Notes: generated by a model not told the origin, from the letters alone. A stretch of DNA of 7,095 nucleotides from an uncultured Clostridia bacterium (GCA_947628595.1 CANRAN010000070.1:1-7095), one strand, 5' to 3'. Positions 1 to 5,267 are shown, numbered from the stretch's first letter. Made by a program: numbers and translations.

Positions 1-49
1 TTCTTGAAGCCGCTTTTGCTTTGGCTCCCATTTCTTCAATAATTGTCAT
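1..49 (-). CDS. proA: Gamma-glutamyl phosphate reductase, first 16 codons only (runs off left edge)
   Basis: Only the N-terminus is present, reading MTIIEEMGAKAKAASR on the minus strand, followed by one more base. The start is supported by a strong GGAGG site at 59-63, nine bases upstream. The ProA call rests on three things: the gene lies directly downstream of proB on the same strand, the usual proBA order holds, and ProA proteins characteristically begin with a helix of the type E-x-G-x-x-A-K-x-A-S/A. ProA is a cytoplasmic NADPH-dependent enzyme that reduces gamma-glutamyl phosphate to glutamate semialdehyde, the second step of proline synthesis. No catalytic residue is inside the window, so identity is partly inferred from context. 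The gap to the proB stop is 234 bases, unusually wide for this pair, and contains a GC-rich segment. Confidence 0.75.
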   Translation of the reverse strand, partial: MTIIEEMGAKAKAASR

Positions 50-130
50 AGTTACAAACCTCCGTACTTTTAAGATTATTTTTTAAAGTTACATAACATC
101 GGATAATATTTAGCATTTTACTTGTAATTA

Positions 131-283
131 CTACCCACCGGGCGGCTCGTAGAACCCATCACGATATTTGCCCACTTGTTCCGTCAAGTCAAGTTTTTTT
201 GCTGAAACGAACCGACCGTTAATGTAATCAAAGAGATGCGGTCAGTGGAAAACCGAATGGACGGCGGGGGCACTCCGCCGTTT
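131..283 (-). repeat. GC-rich segment between proB and proA, possible inserted repeat or gene remnant
   Basis: By hand count about 80 of 153 bases are G or C (52%), against about 23% in the 81 bases between it and proA. On the minus strand the frame 241-131 is open for 36 codons and protein-like, with stretches such as FDYINGRFV and KYRDGFYEPPGG before a TAG. It has no ATG, no Shine-Dalgarno site, and a TGA immediately upstream, so it is not a working gene as it stands. It happens to lie in the proB reading frame, beyond the proB stop and this second stop. The proB-proximal end carries a GC-rich hairpin. I do not recognise the peptide. It could be a dispersed intergenic repeat, a small palindromic element, or the tail of a decayed gene. 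The composition contrast is seen directly; the insertion is inferred. Confidence 0.45.
261..281 (-). other. GC-rich hairpin just after the proB stop
   Basis: The arms ACGGCGG (261-267) and CCGCCGT (275-281) pair perfectly over 7 bp around a 7-base loop, starting three bases past the proB TGA. Read in the proB direction there is no T-run after the stem, so it is not a canonical intrinsic terminator and proA could still be co-transcribed. It may protect the proB mRNA 3' end or be one end of the GC-rich segment. On the plus strand the stem is followed by TTTTCAGATTTTT, but no plus-strand gene ends here. Confidence 0.55.
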
Positions 284-1087
284 TCAGATTTTTCCTTCTT
301 CGGCTATGAACATTGTTCCTACCTGCTCACCGTTGAGGAGCTTATAGATGTACTCGGGATCATCTCCCCTCATAACGCAGGTATTTATGCCTGCGGAAGT
401 AGCCGCAGCCGCAGCAGTAATCTTCGTTGCCATTCCGCCTGTACCTCTGTTTGATACAGAACCCCCCGCCATTTCACGGATACTGTCATCAATGTGATAT
501 ACAGTGCTTATCTTCTTTGCATCGGGATTATTACGTGGATCCGTTTCATAAAGTCCGTCAATATCCGTCAGAATAATAAGAAGATCCGCACCGACAAGAT
601 CCGCAACAATAGCCGAAAGATTATCGTTATCCCCAAAATTCGCACCGATAAGCTCATCAGTCGCAACTGTGTCATTTTCGTTTACAATCGGAATTATGCC
701 CATTTCAAGGAGCGTCTGAAATGTATTGACAACATTTTGCTTTGAAAATTCATTAAGCACAATATCCTTTGTGAGAAGTATCTGTGCGACATAATTATTA
801 TATTCCCCAAAATACTTATCGTATAAAAACATAAGCTCACACTGTCCCACGGCGGCAAGGGCCTGCTTGTAGCGTGTTTCTTTCGGTCGTTCACTGAGCT
901 TAAGCTTTCCCACACCTACTCCGATAGCTCCCGAGCTTACAAGTATAATTTGTTTTCCGCTGTTATGAAGATCGCTGAGCACCTTGCACAGCTTTTCAAG
1001 GTTTCTGAGATTAACCCTGCCGGTTTCATAGGTCAGTGTGGATGTTCCTACCTTGACGACAATTCTTCTTGATTGAAAAGTATTCAT
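284..1087 (-). CDS. proB: Glutamate 5-kinase, short form without PUA domain
   Basis: This 267-aa cytoplasmic enzyme phosphorylates the gamma-carboxyl of glutamate with ATP, the first and feedback-controlled step of proline synthesis. The amino acid kinase fold is complete. It has the N-terminal nucleotide loop VVKVGTSTLT (10-19), SSGAIGVG (51-58), the glutamate-binding IPIVNENDTVATDE (132-145), FGDNDNLSA (151-159), LTDIDGLYETDP (173-184) and the GTGGMATK lysine motif (215-222). The protein ends directly after the kinase domain. Long forms of about 365-370 aa, such as that of E. coli, add a C-terminal PUA domain; short forms of about this length are known, for example in streptococci. The start is fixed by GGAGAA at 1093-1098, five bases upstream of ATG. 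It has its own promoter at 1124-1152 and is followed by proA, so proline synthesis can be expressed independently of rtcB. Confidence 0.96.
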   Translation of the reverse strand: MNTFQSRRIVVKVGTSTLTYETGRVNLRNLEKLCKVLSDLHNSGKQIILVSSGAIGVGVGKLKLSERPKETRYKQALAAVGQCELMFLYDKYFGEYNNYVAQILLTKDIVLNEFSKQNVVNTFQTLLEMGIIPIVNENDTVATDELIGANFGDNDNLSAIVADLVGADLLIILTDIDGLYETDPRNNPDAKKISTVYHIDDSIREMAGGSVSNRGTGGMATKITAAAAATSAGINTCVMRGDDPEYIYKLLNGEQVGTMFIAEEGKI

Positions 1088-1123
1088 ATAAATTCTCCGT
1101 TTTTCCTAAATTATTCCACATAC

Positions 1124-1152
1124 ATAATACTACTTTTACAGGATATCGTCAA
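1124..1152 (-). promoter_or_regulatory. Sigma-A-type promoter for proB(A)
   Basis: On the minus strand TTGACG (1152-1147) and TATTAT (1129-1124) are separated by exactly 17 bases, each one mismatch from consensus. Transcription would start near 1117, giving a leader of about 30 nt that contains only the Shine-Dalgarno site. There is no room for an attenuator. No terminator hairpin is visible between the rtcB stop and this promoter, so read-through from rtcB also seems possible. Confidence 0.75.
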
Positions 1153-1173
1153 GTGATTCAATACATATTGCAA

Positions 1174-2379
1174 TTATTCGCCGCCTGCCTTAAAATTGTA
1201 AATCGGCTTGATAATTTCATTAATTTCAACAGTATCACCGATATTTTCTGTAATATCATCAATAGTTTTATATGCCATTGGTGATTCGTCAATGGTTGAA
1301 CGGCTGACAGAAGTAGTATATATACCAACCATTTGCTTTTTAAATTCCGAAAGAGTAAGCTTTTCCTTTGCTTCACCACGGCTCATGATTCTTCCTGCTC
1401 CGTGGGGCGCCGAGCAGTTCCAATCAGCGTTTCCCTTCCCCGTACAGATAAGACTTCCGTCCCTCATGTTTATGGGAATAAGCAGAATCTCTCCCTTTTT
1501 GGCGGAAACAGCCCCCTTGCGGAGAATCATGCTGTCCGTATCAATATAGTTGTGTACGGTAGTAAAGCAGTCCTCAACATGAAATCCCATTCCCTTGACA
1601 ATTTCATCCATCATAGCCTTGCGGTTAAGCATGGCAAATTCCTGAATTATTTTCATATCATGTATATACTTATTAAAGAGTTCGCCCTCAGTGTATGCAA
1701 GCCCCTTTGGTACAGAGGTACGTTTTGCGGATTTAAGACTTTTAAGCTCCTTTTGAATTTGCTTTTCCTTTCCCTCAGTTTTAAGCCTTGTGATGAGCTC
1801 ATTGATTTCATCCTGTGAGCATTGATTAAGCATTTTGTATGCGGTGTCCTGATAATAGCTTGCAACCTCAAGTCCGAGATGCCTTGAACCTGAGTGAATT
1901 ACAATGTAGATTGCCCCGTCCTTACCCTTGTCAGCCTCAATAAAATGATTACCGCCGCCAAGAGTGCCAAGGCTTTTTTCCGCCTTGATCATATCAATAT
2001 GTTCAATGCAATAAAGGTCAAAAAGTCTTGTTTTTTCAATATATCGATGTGGCTTTGGACGTAGGGAAAAACCGGAAGGAATTTTTGTTCGGATAAGCTT
2101 ATCAAGTTTTTGCGGCTCTATAAACTTTTCCCTAATCCTTACTGTTTCCATTCCGCAGCCTATATCCACACCGACAAGATCAGGCACAGCCTTATCGGTT
2201 ATTGTCATGGTTGTACCAATAGTACAGCCCGCACCGGCGTGAACATCCGGCATAATTCTTATTTGCTGCCCTTGTGACATGGGCTGATTTAGCAGACTGA
2301 TAATCTGTGAGATTGCTTTTTCTTCAATAACATCAGTAAAAACCTTTGCTGTGTTGTATTTTCCGTTTAAAATAAGCAT
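1174..2379 (-). CDS. rtcB: RNA-splicing ligase RtcB (3'-phosphate/5'-OH RNA ligase)
   Basis: This 401-aa GTP- and Mn2+-dependent ligase joins RNA 2',3'-cyclic-phosphate or 3'-phosphate ends to 5'-OH ends through a guanylated histidine. All hallmark motifs are present in order: MPDVHAGAGCTIG (43-55); VGVDIGCGME (69-78) with metal ligands D72 and C75; GGGNHFIE (141-148) with H145; IHSGSRHLG (161-169) with H162; VHNYID (275-280) with H276; and SAPHGAGR (323-330) with H326 as the expected guanylation site. Length is close to bacterial RtcB (E. coli about 408 aa). The start is set by AAAGGAGAA at 2388-2396. In bacteria RtcB is usually linked to RNA repair after tRNA or rRNA cleavage. No archease, rtcA or rtcR lies beside it here. 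The ATG follows a long leader with several potential hairpins. Catalytically it looks intact. Confidence 0.96.
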   Translation of the reverse strand: MLILNGKYNTAKVFTDVIEEKAISQIISLLNQPMSQGQQIRIMPDVHAGAGCTIGTTMTITDKAVPDLVGVDIGCGMETVRIREKFIEPQKLDKLIRTKIPSGFSLRPKPHRYIEKTRLFDLYCIEHIDMIKAEKSLGTLGGGNHFIEADKGKDGAIYIVIHSGSRHLGLEVASYYQDTAYKMLNQCSQDEINELITRLKTEGKEKQIQKELKSLKSAKRTSVPKGLAYTEGELFNKYIHDMKIIQEFAMLNRKAMMDEIVKGMGFHVEDCFTTVHNYIDTDSMILRKGAVSAKKGEILLIPINMRDGSLICTGKGNADWNCSAPHGAGRIMSRGEAKEKLTLSEFKKQMVGIYTTSVSRSTIDESPMAYKTIDDITENIGDTVEINEIIKPIYNFKAGGE

Positions 2380-2441
2380 ACTTTAATTTCTCCTTTTGCA
2401 AATTGGCTGATTTTTTAATGAAATTTGACTGTATGCAGAAA

Positions 2442-2471
2442 ATGCACTCCTGTAAAAAAACAGAAGTGCAT
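2442..2471 (-). promoter_or_regulatory. 12-bp hairpin in the rtcB leader, possible attenuator
   Basis: The arms 2471-2460 (ATGCACTTCTGT on the minus strand) and 2453-2442 (ACAGGAGTGCAT) pair over 12 positions with a single internal mismatch, around a loop of six T. In the rtcB direction the stem is followed by TTTCTG, a short and interrupted T-run. It could therefore be a weak or conditional terminator about 60 nt before the rtcB start. The hairpin is seen in the sequence; its role is inference. Confidence 0.5.
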
Positions 2472-2499
2472 AAATGACACATATAAAATTTTCCGTAAC

Positions 2500-2547
2500 C
2501 TCAAACCGAAATATTCGGAACGGATGCACCGTTTAACGTGTTTTGAG
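2500..2547 (-). promoter_or_regulatory. Three-way-junction-like RNA element in the rtcB leader
   Basis: In the rtcB transcript CTCAAA (2547-2542) can pair with TTTGAG (2505-2500) as a 6-bp closing stem. It encloses two 5-bp hairpins: AACGG/CCGTT (2533-2529 with 2523-2519, loop TGCAT) and CCGAA/TTCGG (2518-2514 with 2510-2506, loop TAT). The second hairpin abuts both the first hairpin and the closing stem with no unpaired base between, so the helices could stack. The only linker is 8 nt (2541-2534). It resembles a compact riboswitch-like or protein-binding leader element, but I cannot match it to a named family. Confidence 0.4.
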
Positions 2548-2581
2548 CATATACAGGCAAATTTCATGCTTCTGTTTTAAT

Positions 2582-2587
2582 ATTATA
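2582..2587 (-). promoter_or_regulatory. Second possible -10 hexamer upstream of rtcB
   Basis: A perfect TATAAT lies at 2587-2582 on the minus strand, but the sequence 17 bases upstream (ATAACC) does not resemble a -35. If used, it would start a shorter leader near 2575 that still includes both leader structures. It could equally be chance in AT-rich DNA. Confidence 0.25.
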
Positions 2588-2658
2588 CTGTATTGTGTCG
2601 GTAGGGTTATATATTTTATTGTCATGAAACTCACCTTACTTTCTTTAGAATATGCTTT

Positions 2659-2687
2659 ATGATAACCCATATTCTTGGATTTGTCAA
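2659..2687 (-). promoter_or_regulatory. Sigma-A-type promoter for rtcB
   Basis: A perfect TTGACA (2687-2682) and TATCAT (2664-2659) on the minus strand are 17 bases apart. Transcription would begin near 2652, about 270 nt before the rtcB ATG, so the mRNA would have a long leader. No gene of any size lies between, which makes rtcB the likely first gene of this transcript. Confidence 0.75.
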
Positions 2688-2769
2688 GAATTTATTAAAA
2701 TTTTTATTTTATGTTATTTTTTTCTGATAAGGGTAATACTAAGACTATATAAATATGGGGGATATAATA

Positions 2770-3309
2770 ATGATAAATGTTGTAATATGCGGTGATTGCG
2801 GAGAAAAGTCACTTACCCGTGCCGTGGTGAATGCTTGCACAAAATACGGCGGTGCGATTATCTGTGATGGTGATAAAATATACACTACACAAAATAATCC
2901 TAAATATCTTATTTTCAGTATGTGTACGCTTGCGGATCTCTATCTGCCGGATGGTATTGTAGTTTTCGGAAAAGCCCTCATGCAGATACAGAAAACCATA
3001 AAGCTTGATAATACTGTCTGTGTACTTGATACTGATAATAATGAGGCGATAAATTTTCTCGGGGGATCGTCTGCACGTGCGGTGGGTTGTTCAATGTCTG
3101 AACATGACACGCTTACCATTTCCGGAAATATTGACGAAAACACCTCTCTTGTCAGCCTGAGAAGAAATCTTGAAACAGCTGCAGGCATAACAGAACCGCA
3201 GGATTTTCTTGTAAAAACAGACCCGACTTTTGCTGTTTATCCACGTCTTGCAGCCTCGGCTGTACTCCTTCTTGCAGGTACGGATTGTACAAGGGGTCTT
3301 GAATTCTGA
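2770..3309 (+). CDS. Uncharacterised 179-aa protein with an N-terminal CGDCG motif
   Basis: I do not recognise this protein with confidence. An in-frame ATG at 2755 is available, but ATG at 2770 is preferred because GGGGG at 2757-2761 sits eight bases before it as a Shine-Dalgarno site. The N-terminus (MINVVICGDCGEKSLTR) has a beta strand followed by a glycine/cysteine-rich turn and a helix, as in nucleotide-binding folds. VVICGDCG could alternatively bind metal, with cysteines at 7 and 10. Further hydrophobic strands (YLIFSMCTLA 46-55, GIVVFG 62-67, TVCVLDTD 82-89) suggest a compact alpha/beta protein. A second part contains SEHDTLTIS (110-118) and PRLAASAVLLLAG (158-170). There is no signal peptide or convincing membrane helix. 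Eight cysteines in 179 residues suit a cytoplasmic protein of an anaerobe. It precedes the ABC ATPase gene, but that gene has its own promoter, so a functional link is uncertain. Confidence 0.8.
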   Translation: MINVVICGDCGEKSLTRAVVNACTKYGGAIICDGDKIYTTQNNPKYLIFSMCTLADLYLPDGIVVFGKALMQIQKTIKLDNTVCVLDTDNNEAINFLGGSSARAVGCSMSEHDTLTISGNIDENTSLVSLRRNLETAAGITEPQDFLVKTDPTFAVYPRLAASAVLLLAGTDCTRGLEF

Positions 3310-3313
3310 ATTG

Positions 3314-3338
3314 ATTTTCATATGTAAAATGATTTTTT
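3314..3338 (+). terminator. Weak AT-only terminator candidate after the 179-aa gene
   Basis: ATTTT (3314-3318) can pair with AAAAT (3326-3330), followed two bases later by six T. The stem has no G-C pair, so this is a poor intrinsic terminator and may be chance in AT-rich DNA. Confidence 0.2.
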
Positions 3339-3420
3339 ATCTGTTTTAAACAAATATTAAGGTAATAATTGCAAAAAATGATTATAATAATACTCAAAAA
3401 AATAAGACTTCGTTAATTTA

Positions 3421-3449
3421 TTGACAAAACAGCTTTTATTGGTTAAAAT
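3421..3449 (+). promoter_or_regulatory. Sigma-A-type promoter for the ABC ATPase gene
   Basis: A perfect TTGACA (3421-3426) and TAAAAT (3444-3449) are separated by 17 bases. The start would be near 3456, giving a leader of roughly 25 nt that contains the AAAGGA Shine-Dalgarno site (3464-3469). The ATPase is therefore probably expressed on its own. Confidence 0.8.
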
Positions 3450-3479
3450 ATATGATGATACAGAAAGGACGGTAGTCAT

Positions 3480-4232
3480 ATGGCGGAAGTTATTGAAAAA
3501 AAGTCCGATTCGGATGAGCCGATTATTGAATTTAAAAACGTCAGTAAGATTTATACCCTGTATAAGGACAGCAAGCAGCAATTTATTGCACTTTTTCTCA
3601 AATTAAAAAGCTTTAAGAAGCACAAGGCACTTGACGGAGTCAGTTTTAAAATCCACAGAGGTGAGTCAGTTGCGATTATCGGAAGAAACGGAGCAGGAAA
3701 ATCAACAATACTCAAAATGATAACCGGAGTTGCATTTCCGACAGTCGGTGATGTTATTGTAAAAGGAAGAGTTGCCGCACTCCTTGAGCTTACGGCAGGC
3801 TTTGTTGCGGATATGACGGGAAGGGAAAATATCAGCTTTAAATGCCATGTGCTTGGTCTTGGTGCGGCTGAGATAAAGGAAATAGAACAGAAAGTAATTG
3901 ATTTTGCCGACCTTGGAGAATATATCGACCAGCCCGTGCGTACATATTCATCAGGTATGAAAATGCGTCTTGGTTTCGCCATAAACATAAACATGAATCC
4001 GGACATTCTTGTAATAGATGAGGCACTGAGCGTGGGCGATGCGGCATTCAAGAAAAAGTGTAAGGATAAAATTCGTGAAATGATAAGCAGGAATATAACT
4101 GTGTTGTATGTAAGTCACGGAAAGGATATCCGTGAAATATGCGACAGATGCATATATCTTCAGAAAGGTCAGGTTATTTTTGACGGTTCCATGGATGAAA
4201 CACTTGAAAGATATCCCGAATTTGCAAAATGA
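3480..4232 (+). CDS. TagH/Wzt/KpsT-type polysaccharide-export ABC transporter, ATP-binding protein
   Basis: This 250-aa cytoplasmic ATPase belongs to the ABC-2 polysaccharide or teichoic-acid exporter class, which drives undecaprenyl-linked glycans through a partner permease (TagG/Wzm/KpsM). The motifs are intact: Walker A GRNGAGKST (68-76), signature YSSGMKMRLG (156-165), Walker B ILVIDE (176-181) followed by the D-loop ALSVGD (182-187), and H-loop H213. The class is indicated by SSGM in place of the usual SGGQ, by ALLELTAGF (100-108) with TGRENI (113-118), and by an N-terminal extension before KALDGVSF (49-56). It has no C-terminal carbohydrate-binding domain like that of Wzt O9a. No permease gene is adjacent, so its partner must be encoded elsewhere. 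The start is supported by AAAGGA ten bases upstream. The gene ends before a strong terminator, consistent with a single-gene transcript. The exact glycan cannot be told. Confidence 0.92.
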   Translation: MAEVIEKKSDSDEPIIEFKNVSKIYTLYKDSKQQFIALFLKLKSFKKHKALDGVSFKIHRGESVAIIGRNGAGKSTILKMITGVAFPTVGDVIVKGRVAALLELTAGFVADMTGRENISFKCHVLGLGAAEIKEIEQKVIDFADLGEYIDQPVRTYSSGMKMRLGFAININMNPDILVIDEALSVGDAAFKKKCKDKIREMISRNITVLYVSHGKDIREICDRCIYLQKGQVIFDGSMDETLERYPEFAK

Positions 4233-4254
4233 TTTAAAAAACATATTATTTTTA

Positions 4255-4299
4255 TCAGGTCTATCGGATAACCTTATCCGTCAGACCTGAATTATTTTT
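4255..4299 (+). terminator. Strong intrinsic terminator after the ABC ATPase gene
   Basis: TCAGGTCT (4255-4262) pairs perfectly with AGACCTGA (4283-4290). After a 2-by-2 internal loop, CGGATA (4265-4270) pairs with TATCCG (4275-4280) around the loop ACCT. The stem is followed by ATTATTTTT. It lies 22 bases after the ATPase stop and separates that gene from the DUF6512-like gene. Confidence 0.88.
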
Positions 4300-4338
4300 G
4301 TAATATTCTGTTGAATTTATTCATAAGCTGTAACGGTG

Positions 4339-4866
4339 ATGTGTGTGAAAAGGTATTTTCCGCTTATCGGTGCGGCGGTTATATTCGGTTTTGGTGTGGT
4401 TCTTCATATAGCATATCAGCTTTCCGATAGGGCAGCATGGAGCTATATCGTATCGAGTGTAAATTTTTCGGCATGGGAGCTGTATAAGCCGTTCGGATAT
4501 TCATATATTTTCTTTATAATCATAGAGCTTTCATATCTCCGTCCGTCACTTATAAGCTTCCTCAGTGCAAAGCTCATCGGAATGTATGTGCTTTGTGCCG
4601 TAATTCTTTCGGAAGCCATGCTTTGTCGTTTTATTCCTTTGAATCCTCTTATTTCTCAGCTTGCAGCGGCGGCAATAGGAATAATTTCCGCACAATTTGC
4701 AGGCTACAAGCTTTATGCCTCATGCCTAAAAACTGATTATTTTATAATTCCACTTATTGTTTCACTTTGTGCAATGATATTTCTATTACTCATGCTCTCA
4801 TTTTTCCCTCCGCATTGGGGAATCTTTTATGACTTTTATTCGGGTGGCTTCGGAAGGTACATTTAA
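4339..4866 (+). CDS. DUF6512-like multi-pass membrane protein
   Basis: This 175-aa protein has about five predicted membrane helices (near 7-27, 52-67, 78-98, 106-125 and 134-154). It carries the pattern I associate with DUF6512: a histidine in the first helix (H23), then VNFSAWELYKP (41-51) corresponding to the family's N-x-S-x-W-E-x-x-K, and the C-terminal FFPPHWGIFYDFYSGGFG (155-172) corresponding to PP-x-x-x-x-F-x-D-x-x-x-G-x-x-G. Function is unknown for the family. The start is uncertain: GTG 4336, ATG 4339 and GTG 4345 are in frame and none has a good Shine-Dalgarno site. I chose the ATG. The preceding terminator argues against routine co-transcription with the ATPase gene, and no clear promoter is visible in the remaining 40 bases. 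It could be expressed by read-through. It does not look like an ABC-2 permease, which would be longer (about 260 aa) with six helices. Confidence 0.8.
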   Translation: MCVKRYFPLIGAAVIFGFGVVLHIAYQLSDRAAWSYIVSSVNFSAWELYKPFGYSYIFFIIIELSYLRPSLISFLSAKLIGMYVLCAVILSEAMLCRFIPLNPLISQLAAAAIGIISAQFAGYKLYASCLKTDYFIIPLIVSLCAMIFLLLMLSFFPPHWGIFYDFYSGGFGRYI

Positions 4867-4931
4867 TCACATATCATTGGAAATAGGATAAAAGCACCTA
4901 TGAGGCAAAACAATTCAATATTCATTTTTCG

Positions 4932-4950
4932 TTAAAAAAATATTTTTTAA
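4932..4950. repeat. AT-only inverted repeat
   Basis: TTAAAAAA (4932-4939) and TTTTTTAA (4943-4950) are perfect 8-bp arms around ATA. In RNA this gives a weak stem that could act as a poor bidirectional terminator for the DUF6512-like gene. In DNA it is simply a bendable A-tract/T-tract. Function is unclear. Confidence 0.4.
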
Positions 4951-4970
4951 GAGTTATACAATGCGTAAAT

Positions 4971-5034
4971 GTTGAAAACTTGGTTAATAATGTGGAAAAG
5001 CAGTTGATTGAACGTTGAAAACTCGGTGGAAAAG
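4971..5034. repeat. Repeated GTTGAAAACT and GTGGAAAAG motifs, DnaA-box-like
   Basis: GTTGAAAACT occurs at 4971-4980 and 5014-5023, followed by TGG and CGG respectively, so 12 of 13 positions match. GTGGAAAAG occurs at 4992-5000 and 5026-5034. On the minus strand 4999-4991 reads TTTTCCACA, which fits the relaxed DnaA-box pattern TTWTNCACA, and 5033-5025 reads TTTTCCACC, one mismatch away. A further partial match, TTATACAAT, lies at 4955-4963 on the plus strand. The arrangement recalls DnaA-box clusters, but no dnaA, dnaN or other origin gene is present. Confidence 0.4.
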
Positions 5035-5150
5035 TTGAATATATCAGTATTTTACTTATGTTAAAATAGTTAAATGACTTTCAACAGGGGAAAAAATTAA
5101 AATATTGATACTAAAAAAATAACAAATTGTAATATCCTGTATGTCAAGAC

Positions 5151-5177
5151 TAAATTTAAATAAAATTTAATTTTTTT
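5151..5177 (+). terminator. AT-only hairpin with T-run in the intergenic gap
   Basis: TAAATTT (5151-5157) pairs with AAATTTA (5163-5169), followed by A and seven T. The shape is that of an intrinsic terminator but the stem has no G-C pair, so strength is doubtful. It would lie about 100 nt downstream of the extended -10 motif TGTTAAAAT at 5059-5067. Confidence 0.25.
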
Positions 5178-5224
5178 ACGTTATGGTTTTCCGTTTTATT
5201 GAATTTTTGATTTATGTAAAAATA

Positions 5225-5267
5225 TTGTAAAAATTATATAAAAAGCTTGTAATTTATCAATTATAAT
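5225..5267 (+). promoter_or_regulatory. Possible promoter of the DUF218 gene
   Basis: A perfect TATAAT lies at 5262-5267, placing a start near 5274, just before the Shine-Dalgarno site, but no matching -35 exists 16-18 bases upstream. An alternative is TTGTAA (5225-5230) with TGTAAT (5249-5254) at 18-base spacing. One of the two probably serves the gene; which one cannot be decided from sequence. Confidence 0.35.

Larger units (their letters stand above)
2380..2769. other. Divergent intergenic region between rtcB and the 179-aa gene
   Basis: This 390-bp gap separates the minus-strand block from the plus-strand block. The half nearest rtcB contains the structured leader described separately. 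The half nearest the plus-strand gene is extremely AT-rich and contains the rtcB promoter. For the plus-strand gene I see only an AT-rich -10-like stretch (TATATAAA, 2746-2753) without a convincing -35. No further gene is visible on either strand. Confidence 0.7.

Noticed and set aside
131..160. Resemblance of the CCGCCCGG stretch to the conserved core of the ZTP (pfl) riboswitch
   Set aside because: Only a few bases match, the upstream ZTP stem and pseudoknot partners are missing, and the gene downstream is proA, not a purine or folate gene.
261..290. GC-rich hairpin as an intrinsic terminator of proB
   Set aside because: In the proB direction no T-run follows the stem. The T-rich side faces the plus strand, where no gene ends.
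1333..1818. Plus-strand open frame of 161 codons opposite rtcB
   Set aside because: It lies wholly antisense to a complete, motif-rich rtcB and has no ribosome site; it is a shadow of the coding strand. The same holds for the smaller frames opposite proB, the ABC ATPase and the 179-aa gene.
2755..2769. Longer N-terminus (MGDII) for the 179-aa protein, starting at ATG 2755
   Set aside because: That ATG overlaps the GGGGG that serves as the Shine-Dalgarno site for ATG 2770, and it has no ribosome site of its own. The inner start gives a typical N-terminal beta strand.
4971..5034. Repeats at 43-bp spacing as a small CRISPR array
   Set aside because: The repeat unit is only 10-13 bp, there are just two copies, and the intervening sequence contains related motifs. 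No cas gene is present.
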